Below, piece after piece: positions 1-5,779 of a DNA stretch of 5,808 nucleotides; position 1 is the first letter of the stretch, and each line of letters starts with the position of its first letter. The DNA lies in contig VBLN01000151.1 in the NCBI GenBank assembly GCA_005878685.1, positions 531 through 6,338 of the forward strand. Reading direction: 5' to 3'. This stretch comes from Deltaproteobacteria bacterium (GTDB lineage: Bacteria > Desulfobacterota > Binatia > UBA9968). The notes under the pieces are model-generated. The model had not been told where the DNA came from, did no database searches, and saw only the letters and a program-made list of their open reading frames with translations. A program made the translations under genes and the position numbers.

Positions 1-514
1 CGCGCAGCTTGGCGTCGAGATTGCTCAGCGGCTCATCTAGCAACAGCACCCTGGGCTGCACGACCAGAGTGCGGGCGAGAGCGACACGCTGCTGCTGCCC
101 GCCCGATAGCTGGGACGGCCTGCGCCACTCCGTGGCCGTGAGACCAACCCGCGCGAGGGCGTCCGCGACCCTGGTCTCGATCTCGGCACCCGCCATCCTT
201 CGCTCGCGCAGGCCGAAGGCGACATTTTCGAAGACCGTCATGTGCGGCCAGAGGGCGTAGTTCTGAAAAACCATACCGACATCGCGCTGCCAAGGGGGAA
301 CCTGGTTTACCGGCTTGTCGTCGAGAAAGACTGTACCGTGGTCGGGCGAGATGAATCCCGCAATGATTCTTAGGAGCGTGGTCTTGCCGCAGCCGCTGGG
401 GCCGAGCAGGGTGAAAAACTCCCCTCGTTGGATCTTGAGGTCGATGTCGCTGGCCGCCCACAGGTCGCCGTATCTCTTGCCGATCTTTTCGAGCCGAACT
501 TGAGCTGCCTGCAT
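1..514 (-). CDS. ABC transporter ATP-binding protein (Fe3+/polyamine-type importer), partial: C-terminus beyond window
   Basis: This is the cytoplasmic ATPase that would drive the importer encoded upstream. The 171 residues visible from the ATG at 514 carry the standard nucleotide-binding motifs in order. They are an A-loop tyrosine (RYGD, Y15), Walker A GPSGCGKTT (38-46), the Q-loop in MVFQNYALWPHMTV (Q84), the signature LSGGQQQRVALAR (136-148), Walker B VLLLDEP (156-162) and the D-loop SNLD (164-167). The frame stays open to the left edge, so the H-switch and any C-terminal regulatory domain are outside the window. The spacing and the ALWPHMTV stretch match the FbpC/PotA group. The ATG at 514 is the only one in frame before an upstream stop (530-532). 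No Shine-Dalgarno lies in the usual position because a heptad-repeat dyad begins 5 nt upstream of the start codon. The gene is last of the three importer genes visible here. Function as an importer ATPase is certain; the substrate is not. Confidence 0.95.
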   Translation of the reverse strand, partial: MQAAQVRLEKIGKRYGDLWAASDIDLKIQRGEFFTLLGPSGCGKTTLLRIIAGFISPDHGTVFLDDKPVNQVPPWQRDVGMVFQNYALWPHMTVFENVAFGLRERRMAGAEIETRVADALARVGLTATEWRRPSQLSGGQQQRVALARTLVVQPRVLLLDEPLSNLDAKLR

Positions 515-518
515 GAAC

Positions 519-586
519 GATTTCTGATTTTAGATTTTGGATTTTAGATTCAATCGAAAATCGGCAATCCAAAATCGAAAATTTCG
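519..586. repeat. Dyad of 7-nt repeats (GATTNNN five times, then mirrored NNNAATC), between permease and ATPase genes
   Basis: GATT occurs at 519, 526, 533, 540 and 547, exactly every 7 nt. AATC then occurs at 552, 559, 566 and 573, with a degenerate AATT at 580. All copies mirror each other about base 551. The three bases between the tetramers vary. Read as the minus-strand (sense) transcript, 576-566 (GATTTTGGATT) pairs with 536-526 (AATCTAAAATC) as 11 continuous base pairs including one G.U. An inner 6-bp helix follows after a 3x3 internal loop. On the plus strand the G.U becomes an A-C mismatch, so the fold is better in operon mRNA. The element lies between a GAGG (590-593) and the ATPase ATG (514). 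It contains no gene. It may be an inserted palindromic repeat, a processing or attenuation hairpin, or both. Confidence 0.85.
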
Positions 587-589
587 TTG

Positions 590-593
590 CCTC
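590..593 (-). promoter_or_regulatory. Candidate displaced Shine-Dalgarno (GAGG) of the ATPase gene
   Basis: The minus strand reads GAGG here, 75 nt upstream of the ATPase start at 514. That is too far for normal initiation. If the heptad dyad 519-586 is removed or folded out as a hairpin, the sequence becomes GAGG-CAAGTTC-ATG with 7-nt spacing, which is ideal. No other purine-rich motif is near the start. This is an inference from spacing, not a demonstrated ribosome binding site. Confidence 0.4.
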
Positions 594-651
594 ATGATTT
601 CAACCACCCCAAGAAAATCCCCACAGTTTCAAGTGAGACCGTGTTCATCAT

Positions 652-2358
652 TTACACTCTAAAGGCGCTGCCGGCGCGACCGCCGAAGAGACGGTGAGTC
701 AGATAGGTCCCCACCGCAACCAAGAGGATCGCGACGACCCCCAGCGCGGCGCCGGCGCCCCGGCCGAGAGCGCTCTGCATGTAGACATAGATCCCATAAG
801 AGATCGGTCCCAGCTCGATCCTGGGAACGAGCATGATAGTGGAAGAGAGCTCCACGCAGGAGGTGATGAAGGCGATGAGCCCCCCGGCGACGAGCCCGCC
901 GCTGATGAACAGCATCGTCACCCTAAAGAAAGTCCTGAGGCGATTGGCGCCCAGATTCTGAGCCGACTCCTCAAGGCTCACGTGAACCTGCTGCAGGGCG
1001 GCATAGCTGGCGCGCACCGTGTACGGCAGCCGGCGCACGGCGTAAACAATCACGAGGATGAACCAAGTCGAGGTGAGCGGAGCACCGGCTCCGGGAAAAT
1101 CCCAGCCATGAAAGACCCGGATGTAACCCACCGCGATGACCACGCCCGGGATCGCCAACGGGAGCGAGGCCAGCGCATCGAGCAGATTTCTTCCCCATAG
1201 CTGGCTGCGCAGCAAGAGGAAGGCGATCGCGGCGCCGAGGATGACATCAAAGCCGGCGGCCAATCCGGTGTAGAGAAGAGTGTTTCTGATGAAATGGGGA
1301 ACGCGGAAAAAGATTTCAGTGTAGTGATCCAAAGTAAACGCGGTGGGGAGGACGGAGAAGCTCCAGACCTTGGCAAAAGAGAGAAGCAGAATGCCGATGT
1401 GGGGGAGGAGACAGAGGGCTAGGGCAAGGCCGCTGAAGAGAAAAACGAGCGTGAGCTTCTTTCCATGGATCGGCTTGGCGATGGCTCCGCCGCCTTGAAC
1501 CGTGGCATATTCGGCCAGGCTCAGATACTTCCGCGCCACTAGAAGAGAGACGAGAGAGAGAACCACCAGCACGACGCAGATCACATAGCCGTCCACGTCG
1601 TCTATCCCTATGGTCGTGATGCGCAGATAGGCCTGCGGGGCGAGGAGATTCTTCTGATTCAGCATCAGCGGCGTGCCGAGATCGTCGATGACCCGGATGA
1701 AGGTGAGCAGGGAGCCGGCGATGAAACCCGGAAGCATGAGCGGAAGCGTGACGCGCCGAAAGAGCCTGAGCCCGTGGCATCCCATGCTTTCGGCCATCTC
1801 CTCTAACGAAAGATCGATGTTGGACAACGAGACGGCGGTGTTGAGCATGATGAACGGAAAGTAGTGGAGCGTCTGAACCAGAACCACGCCGGCCAGCCCG
1901 TCCACAAACGGAATCGAGGCGTCGAACCAACGCATGAGGAGAAGATTGACGGTGCCGCTCCTGCCCAGGACTTGCTGGAATGCGACCGCGCCGACGAACG
2001 GAGGAATGGCGAGCGGCAGGGTCGCCAGCGTCTGCAGCAGAATCTTGCCGCGAAACTCGTATCGAGCGATCACATAAGCGAGGGGCACGCCGATCAGGCT
2101 ACCGAACAGGACCACCCAGAGGCCGTTTGAAAGGCTGTTCCACAGCGCCTCGCGGAAGAGCGGCCGGAAAAAGAAATTGCGGAAATGAATCAGTGTGAGC
2201 TGGCCGTTCTCGTCGGCGAGAGCGACCCACAGGACGCGCATGATGGGGTAGAGGATGAAAACAAAGAGCAAAACAAGAAGCGCCGCCATGACCGCGCCTT
2301 GCAGCCAGTCGATTTGCTCCCTTAAGCGCAGTGCTGGCGCTGCTTCAATCTCGGCCAT
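652..2358 (-). CDS. ABC transporter permease, fused two-domain iron(III)-type (FbpB/ThiP-like)
   Basis: This inner-membrane protein of 568 residues would form the complete translocation pore on its own, because two permease modules are fused in one chain. Module one runs roughly from 20 to 280 and module two from 300 to 555, with about six hydrophobic segments each (for example 21-45, 75-97, 153-175, 258-276, 303-328 and 534-556). Each module has the EAA loop that docks onto the ATPase: EEMAESMG (186-193) followed by RVTLPLMLPG, and EESAQNLG (463-470) followed by RVTMLFISGG. Length and duplication match the FbpB/AfuB/ThiP family, which is usually about 500-570 aa. The ATG at 2358 is preceded by AGGA at 2371-2374 on the minus strand, 12 nt away, which is a rather long spacing. 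It lies downstream of the binding protein and upstream of the ATPase, both on the same strand. Named relatives import ferric iron, thiamine, 2-aminoethylphosphonate or phosphoglycerates; sequence alone does not choose between them. Confidence 0.95.
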   Translation of the reverse strand: MAEIEAAPALRLREQIDWLQGAVMAALLVLLFVFILYPIMRVLWVALADENGQLTLIHFRNFFFRPLFREALWNSLSNGLWVVLFGSLIGVPLAYVIARYEFRGKILLQTLATLPLAIPPFVGAVAFQQVLGRSGTVNLLLMRWFDASIPFVDGLAGVVLVQTLHYFPFIMLNTAVSLSNIDLSLEEMAESMGCHGLRLFRRVTLPLMLPGFIAGSLLTFIRVIDDLGTPLMLNQKNLLAPQAYLRITTIGIDDVDGYVICVVLVVLSLVSLLVARKYLSLAEYATVQGGGAIAKPIHGKKLTLVFLFSGLALALCLLPHIGILLLSFAKVWSFSVLPTAFTLDHYTEIFFRVPHFIRNTLLYTGLAAGFDVILGAAIAFLLLRSQLWGRNLLDALASLPLAIPGVVIAVGYIRVFHGWDFPGAGAPLTSTWFILVIVYAVRRLPYTVRASYAALQQVHVSLEESAQNLGANRLRTFFRVTMLFISGGLVAGGLIAFITSCVELSSTIMLVPRIELGPISYGIYVYMQSALGRGAGAALGVVAILLVAVGTYLTHRLFGGRAGSAFRV

Positions 2359-2380
2359 GACGATTGTTTTTCCTGTTTGG

Positions 2381-2415
2381 CATCAGCACCCAGCAATCAG
2401 CCATCAGCAATCAGC
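2381..2415 (-). repeat. GCTGA heptad array, left flank, overlapping the 3' end of the four-helix-bundle gene
   Basis: On the minus strand there are five consecutive 7-nt units beginning GCTGA or close to it. Plus-strand TCAGC lies at 2383, 2397, 2404 and 2411, with a degenerate CCAGC at 2390. Spacing is exactly 7 nt with two variable bases per unit. The stop codon (2399-2397) and the last codons of the four-helix-bundle gene, giving LIAD, lie inside the array. The array points away from the gene and ends 6 nt before the AGGA of the permease gene. Confidence 0.85.
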
Positions 2416-2756
2416 TTTCCAAGAAAGGAGCCAAGCATCCGTTTCACGTCCGTCACTGCGGTGGCAAGCTGTCGGTAATCTAAGTCAGCAATCAACTCGA
2501 GATCTTTGGCCAGTAAGAGGTGATATTCCAACTCGCTTGCGGAGCCCATAGCGATTTGCAGAAAACGAGCGAGCTCAGCATCACCCCGTCTCCCACATCC
2601 TTCTGCGATATTGGCAGAGACGGAAGCGGAGGACCGTCGAATCTGGCTTGTGAGTCCATAGAGTTCATTTTTAGGAAACTTCGTCGTTGCCTTGTAAGCT
2701 GTGAGAGTCAACTGATGGCTCTTCTGCCAAACTTTGAGTTGCCTAAAGTCGCGCAT
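2397..2756 (-). CDS. Four-helix-bundle protein of the 23S rRNA intervening-sequence (IVP/S23) family
   Basis: The product has 119 residues, a usual length for this family, and begins with the characteristic FRQLKVWQKSHQLTL (4-18). It continues with SQIRRSSASVSANIAEGCGR (37-56) and ELARFLQIAMGSASELEYHL (61-80), the two most conserved blocks. The predicted fold is a small all-helical bundle with no catalytic motif. Family members were first noticed inside intervening sequences of 23S rRNA, and the Avd accessory protein of diversity-generating retroelements is a relative. Here there is neither an rRNA gene nor a reverse transcriptase, and the molecular role is unknown. The ATG at 2756 gives the typical family N-terminus but has no clear Shine-Dalgarno. 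The gene interrupts an importer operon on the same strand and is framed by outward-facing GCTGA heptad arrays, one of which supplies its C-terminal codons and stop. It probably plays no part in transport and may be a passenger of an inserted unit. Confidence 0.9.
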   Translation of the reverse strand: MRDFRQLKVWQKSHQLTLTAYKATTKFPKNELYGLTSQIRRSSASVSANIAEGCGRRGDAELARFLQIAMGSASELEYHLLLAKDLELIADLDYRQLATAVTDVKRMLGSFLGKLIADG

Positions 2757-2805
2757 GGATTTTAAAGTGCCAGAGATGACCTTTTAGCTCTCATCTTGGC
2801 CAACG

Positions 2806-2831
2806 GCTGACCGCTGAAAGCCGAAAGCTGA
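2806..2831 (+). repeat. GCTGA heptad array, right flank, upstream of the four-helix-bundle gene
   Basis: Plus-strand GCTGA lies at 2806, 2813 and 2827, with GCCGA at 2820: four units with exact 7-nt spacing. A degenerate GCTAA follows at 2835, one base out of register. The array is inverted relative to the one at 2381-2415, so the pair points outward from the gene. It starts 49 nt upstream of that gene's start codon. Including the degenerate copy, it ends 3 nt short of the stop codon of the binding-protein gene (2845-2843). Confidence 0.75.
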
Positions 2832-2842
2832 ACAGCTAATTC

Positions 2843-4159
2843 CTACCGCGCCAGGCTTGCAGCCTTATCCGCCAGCTCTTTGGCTTTAGCGTAGTTGCTC
2901 CTGGCAGCATTTTCCCATTCGGTTTCCAGCTGCGCCTTGAGGCCGGACTTCCCTCTGAAGGCGGCAGCGATCTCTTTGTCGCCGGCCTTCTTGTCGTCGA
3001 TCGGCACTTGCGCGGCCAGTTTTCTCGCCTCCGCGATCAGGCTGCGCGCTTGGGCGACGTTCGGTCCCTTGCCCTTTGCCGCTGTCTCCTCCGCTCGGTA
3101 GATAGTTGCCCAGGCCTCTTTGAGCTCATTGTGGCGGAAGGTGATGATGTGGTCGTAGAGCGAGTTGACGATATCGCGACGGCCGGAAGAGAGTTGATCG
3201 TTGAAGTCAACACCGCCCATCTTCATCTTGAATGGGTTGGGATAGTTCGCCGGCCCTTTGGCATAGAGATCGGGCATCACGGGAAGTCTGGCGATGTCAG
3301 GAGAGAAAAGCTGCATCTGCCCGGGCTCGGTCAAAAGGTAGTTGACGAAGGTTTTGGCGTTCTCCATATTCGGAGCGCCCTTCACGATCGCGACGCTGGC
3401 GGGGACAACGGAGGTGAGCGAGGGGTAGACAAAATCCACAGGCTGCCCGCTCGCGATGGCCGAGAGGCCGAAGAAATCGATCACGACGCCGATCCCGTAC
3501 TGCCCGCTGATGACCGCCTCCGGCACGCCGAAGCTCCGCTCGGTGATCGCTCCCATATTGCCGCCCGCGTTGAGCAGCAGGGTCCATCCTTTTTCCCATC
3601 CGTAGGCCTGGAGGATCGTTTCGATGGTGAGATGAGTGGTGCCGCTGCGCGACGGCGCGCTGATAACCAGATGGCCGTGATATCTGGGATTGGTGAGGTC
3701 GGTCCACTCCTTCGGCGCGGGCAGCTTGTGGCCTTGGAGGTAATTCTTGTTCCACATCAGGCCGTAGCCGCTGATTGCGAATCCGAAATAGTTTCCGTCG
3801 GCGTCATGGACGGGAAAATTTCCGATCTTCGCCGGAATCTTCGCCATGACCTCTTTGGGCGGCGCATACTTTTCCAGCAGACCGTCGTTTTTCAGAGTCT
3901 GGAATGCATCCGGGGCGCTGACCCAGAAGATATCGGCCTCGGGCCTGTTTTTAGTCTCCCGCAGGTAGGTCACGCCGGCGTTGGTCTGCTTGCTGTTGAT
4001 GACGACGTTGATCCCGGGGTATCTCGCCTCGAAGGCTTTTTTGTAGTTTTCGAAAAGTTCCTTCGGAAACGAGGTCACGATGACGAGCTCTTTGGCCTGG
4101 AGGGAATCCACTGCCAGAAAAAGCGCTAGTGTCCATAAGAGCAATGCGGGACGTTTCAT
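2843..4159 (-). CDS. ABC transporter substrate-binding protein, FbpA/PgtC-like (extracellular solute-binding family 1)
   Basis: This 438-residue protein would capture the ligand in the periplasm for the downstream permease and ATPase. The N-terminus MKRPALLLWTLALFLAVDS followed by LQA is a Sec signal, with cleavage likely after A22. The mature start KELVIVTSFPKELFENYKKAF and the segment EADIFWVSAPDAF (75-86) are typical of the iron(III)/phosphonate/phosphoglycerate binding-protein cluster. PSRSGTTHLTIETILQ (169-184) lies where that cluster contacts its ligand or hinge. The tandem tyrosine pair used by classical FbpA for ferric iron is absent, so iron is not assured. Residues from about 345 to 438 form an Ala/Lys/Glu-rich helical tail, making the protein longer than the roughly 335-aa FbpA type and closer to PgtC-like proteins. 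The ATG at 4159 has a clear Shine-Dalgarno, AAGGAGG (4171-4165), 5 nt away. It is first in the operon and divergent from the AsmA-like gene. Confidence 0.93.
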   Translation of the reverse strand: MKRPALLLWTLALFLAVDSLQAKELVIVTSFPKELFENYKKAFEARYPGINVVINSKQTNAGVTYLRETKNRPEADIFWVSAPDAFQTLKNDGLLEKYAPPKEVMAKIPAKIGNFPVHDADGNYFGFAISGYGLMWNKNYLQGHKLPAPKEWTDLTNPRYHGHLVISAPSRSGTTHLTIETILQAYGWEKGWTLLLNAGGNMGAITERSFGVPEAVISGQYGIGVVIDFFGLSAIASGQPVDFVYPSLTSVVPASVAIVKGAPNMENAKTFVNYLLTEPGQMQLFSPDIARLPVMPDLYAKGPANYPNPFKMKMGGVDFNDQLSSGRRDIVNSLYDHIITFRHNELKEAWATIYRAEETAAKGKGPNVAQARSLIAEARKLAAQVPIDDKKAGDKEIAAAFRGKSGLKAQLETEWENAARSNYAKAKELADKAASLAR

Positions 4160-4164
4160 AAGAG

Positions 4165-4171
4165 CCTCCTT
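4165..4171 (-). promoter_or_regulatory. Ribosome binding site of the substrate-binding protein gene
   Basis: AAGGAGG on the minus strand with 5 nt to the ATG at 4159. It is the strongest Shine-Dalgarno in the operon and fixes this start, in line with a highly expressed periplasmic component. Confidence 0.8.
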
Positions 4172-4232
4172 ATTTTTGCGATTTCTGTGGCAGCCACGCC
4201 GTTTAGCGCCCGTAGCTCACCACGAAGAGGGA

Positions 4233-4264
4233 GAGAGTGTCAAGCATCTTGGGCGGGCACTCTC
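4233..4264. promoter_or_regulatory. Perfect 7-bp inverted repeat in the divergent promoter region (possible operator)
   Basis: GAGAGTG (4233-4239) and CACTCTC (4258-4264) are exact reverse complements separated by 18 nt. They lie between the importer operon (start 4159, minus) and the AsmA-like gene (start 4372, plus). A perfect minus-strand TTGACA (4243-4238) overlaps the left arm, but no good -10 box follows at 16-18 nt. The position fits an operator or a hairpin in a leader. No regulator gene is in the window to support either. Confidence 0.35.
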
Positions 4265-4277
4265 GAATACTCATAAG
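4249..4277 (+). promoter_or_regulatory. Candidate sigma70-type promoter for the AsmA-like gene
   Basis: TTGGGC (4249-4254) and CATAAG (4272-4277) are separated by 17 nt. The -10 matches the consensus at four of six positions, the -35 only at its first three. Transcription would begin near 4284, giving a leader of about 90 nt. The right arm of the inverted repeat at 4258-4264 lies in the spacer. Weak evidence from motif matching only. Confidence 0.25.
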
Positions 4278-4371
4278 CAGTTGTTTGTTAAGTTCATGTT
4301 ACGGTTGGGTCGCCCCGTCGGAGTTTGCAGGCCACACTGACCGTTGGCACAATAGGATTCCGGTGAATCCG

Positions 4372-5406
4372 ATGAAGCGGTGGGTCATCGTTGTCTCTGC
4401 GATCATTCTTGTCCTTGTCGGTGCAAGCGTCCTCGGCTTTCGCATCGCAGTGCAGACGCTCAAGGACAGAGTCGTAGCGGCGCTGGGACCTGGCAGTGAA
4501 GTTGCGGAACTTAAAGTGGACTGGTCCTCGGTCGAATTGGTCGGGCTCAATATCCAGGGACCCAAGGGTTGGCCGACAGCCCGGACGCTTCATGCGGAGC
4601 GGGTGAAGATTGTTCCTAGTCTTCGCAGTCTGCTGACCGATCAAATCCACATCTCTTCCATCACGGTGGAAAAACCCTACCTTTCAGCGTTGCGGCTCCC
4701 GGGCAAGCTGCTCATGGTCCCCAGTCTTCTAGAGACTGGCGCCCGCAAGGACAAAGATAAAAGGAGCAACGAGGAACCTTCGACGCGCACGGTGATGATC
4801 TCTAAGATGGCCTTGGAGGACGGGGTTATGGAAATTTTCGACGCTACGGTCAGTAAGCCGCCGCTGAAGATCCGGCTGGAACAGATCGAGGCCGTCGTGC
4901 GTGACGTCATGGCTCCGCCCCTGAAGGGCAGAACCCAGTTCGACTTGGCCGCTATCGTGAAGGGACACAGGCGCGACGGACGCGTGAAAATTTCCGGCTG
5001 GGTGGCGGCGGCCAGTAGAGATTCTTCGTCCCACATTGTGCTGGACACCGCGGATCTTGTGAGTCTCCAACCCTATCTCATCAAGAAGGGAGAGGCTCGA
5101 GTCGACAAAGGCACTTTGGATTTGAACCTCAAATCTGAGGTTCGGAATAATAAGTTGGATGGAAACGGCAGGATGATCATCAAGGAGCTGGAATTCGCGC
5201 GGTCGCGGAGTTATCTGGACACATTCATGGGACTCCCCCGAAGCACGGTCATCAGTTTCCTTAAAGATCATGACGGCGCCATCGACGTCGACTTTGCCCT
5301 CAAGGGAGCCGGATTTTTCTCTCAACGAGACGCTCGCTACCCGCGTCGCGGCCGCTATGGCGGGGCAGTTGGGCGTGAGCATCAAGGGGGTGGCCCAAGG
5401 GGTTGA
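4372..5406 (+). CDS. AsmA-like (DUF748-type) envelope protein, main open frame of a frameshifted gene
   Basis: The protein starts with one membrane anchor (MKRWVIVVSAIILVLVGASVL, residues 2-21) and continues into the periplasm, as AsmA-like proteins do. Typical features are VAELKVDWSSVELVGLNIQ (44-62), the repeated description of layered beta segments (AERVKIVPSLRSLL, 75-88; ISSITVEKPYL, 94-104) and a late block ELEFARSRSYLDTFMGLPR (272-290). Relatives are implicated in outer-membrane lipid homeostasis; the role here is inferred. Homology is good up to about residue 312 (DVDFALKG). The last 32 residues are off-frame, and the true C-terminus resumes at 5309 in another frame. A GTG at 4363 in the same frame has a better-placed AGGA (4354-4357, 5 nt away) than the ATG (14 nt), so the start may be three codons earlier. 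The frame is open back to 4237, but those residues look non-coding. Divergent from the importer operon; no functional link is evident. Confidence 0.8.
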   Translation: MKRWVIVVSAIILVLVGASVLGFRIAVQTLKDRVVAALGPGSEVAELKVDWSSVELVGLNIQGPKGWPTARTLHAERVKIVPSLRSLLTDQIHISSITVEKPYLSALRLPGKLLMVPSLLETGARKDKDKRSNEEPSTRTVMISKMALEDGVMEIFDATVSKPPLKIRLEQIEAVVRDVMAPPLKGRTQFDLAAIVKGHRRDGRVKISGWVAAASRDSSSHIVLDTADLVSLQPYLIKKGEARVDKGTLDLNLKSEVRNNKLDGNGRMIIKELEFARSRSYLDTFMGLPRSTVISFLKDHDGAIDVDFALKGAGFFSQRDARYPRRGRYGGAVGREHQGGGPRG

Positions 5407-5503
5407 GACGCTGGGCCGCAGAGGCTTAGAGGGAGCAAGCGGGGTTGCCGACGCTATTGGCTCTGCGTTCAGGGGCCTGCTGGGCGGGAGCGAAAAGCGC
5501 TAA
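5309..5503 (+). pseudogene. Out-of-frame C-terminal fragment of the AsmA-like gene
   Basis: From the CCG at 5309 this frame encodes PDFSLNETLATRVAAAMAGQ and then a tail (LGVSIKGVAQGVETLGRRG, later ending GLLGGSEKR), 64 residues to the TAA at 5501-5503. This is the usual ending of DUF748/AsmA-like proteins, normally joined to a sequence like FALKG by about four linker residues before PDF. Here only one base (5308) lies between the GGA of LKG and CCG, which is what a loss of about 11 nt would leave. The fragment is not an independent gene: it has no start or ribosome site of its own. It shows the original gene was about 380 residues long, ending at 5503. Either the gene is broken or the assembly has an indel. 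Confidence 0.8.
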
Positions 5504-5526
5504 GGCTTGGTTAGGCGAAAAGTGAT

Positions 5527-5634
5527 GGTAAGTATAGGAGCGGACCCCGAGCTCCCTCGGGGAGCGCGCCTTCGGCTGCGGCCGATGGGTCAGTGCCTTG
5601 AGGGCTTCCGCCCAAACCCCTAGGGGTGCTTACT
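5527..5634 (+). other. Cluster of hairpins able to fold into a closed cloverleaf-like structure; possible structured RNA
   Basis: Seen by pairing on the plus strand: an outer 9-bp helix GGTAAGTAT (5527-5535) with GTGCTTACT (5626-5634), including three G.U pairs. It encloses three hairpins: CCCCGAG-CTCC-CTCGGGG (5545-5562), TCGGC-TGCG-GCCGA with a UNCG-type loop (5572-5585), and GGGC-TTCC-GCCC (5602-5613). A 12-nt perfect palindrome ACCCCTAGGGGT (5616-5627) overlaps the inner end of the outer helix and could compete with it. The G.U pairs favour a plus-strand transcript. No U-tract follows, so a simple terminator is unlikely. It matches no RNA family I recognise. It lies 24 nt after the AsmA-like stop and could be a 3' UTR structure, an independent RNA or chance in GC-rich DNA. 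The stretch after it, to about 5740, is pyrimidine-rich and shows nothing I can name. Confidence 0.35.
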
Positions 5635-5749
5635 TCCACAGTCACGGCCTGCAGTGAACCTTTCCGTCTCTACGTCCGCCGCCTCGTTCGCACTCCCCTC
5701 GGCGCACGTCGCTCTCTCAACCACACTTTTGGTAAGAGTTGCGGCTAAG

Positions 5750-5779
5750 TTGACGTGAGTCCGTTGTGTCGGATAGGCT
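5750..5779 (+). promoter_or_regulatory. Candidate sigma70-type promoter for a gene beyond the right edge
   Basis: TTGACG (5750-5755, five of six consensus bases) and TAGGCT (5774-5779, with the key T, A and final T) are separated by 18 nt. Transcription would start near 5786, about 12 nt before a strong Shine-Dalgarno. An imperfect dyad (5744-5753 with 5779-5787) overlaps both ends of the promoter. Confidence 0.4.

Noticed and set aside
33..572. A 179-codon minus-strand frame beginning in the heptad repeat and covering the ATPase region.
   Set aside because: It overlaps the ATPase in a different frame and lacks every ATPase motif; the true frame starts at 514 and contains all of them.
519..583. 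A CRISPR array, suggested by regular repeats.
   Set aside because: The period is 7 nt with 3-nt variable gaps and the second half is inverted; CRISPR repeats and spacers are each roughly 25-40 nt in direct orientation.
2397..2756. A diversity-generating retroelement, because the four-helix-bundle protein is related to Avd.
   Set aside because: No reverse transcriptase, template/variable repeat pair or variable target gene is present in the window.
3008..4129. A 373-codon open frame on the plus strand opposite the binding-protein gene.
   Set aside because: It is the antisense shadow of a well-supported gene; its translation is rich in R, D, G and H with no recognisable domain or ribosome site.
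4237..4371. An N-terminal extension of the AsmA-like protein from the upstream ATG at 4237.
   Set aside because: The 45 extra residues would precede the natural membrane anchor, are rich in C, S, H and W, and have no ribosome site; they overlap the likely promoter region.
5545..5562. Strong hairpin after the AsmA-like gene as an intrinsic terminator.
   Set aside because: No run of T follows on the plus strand and none on the minus strand in the other direction, so the standard terminator signature is missing.
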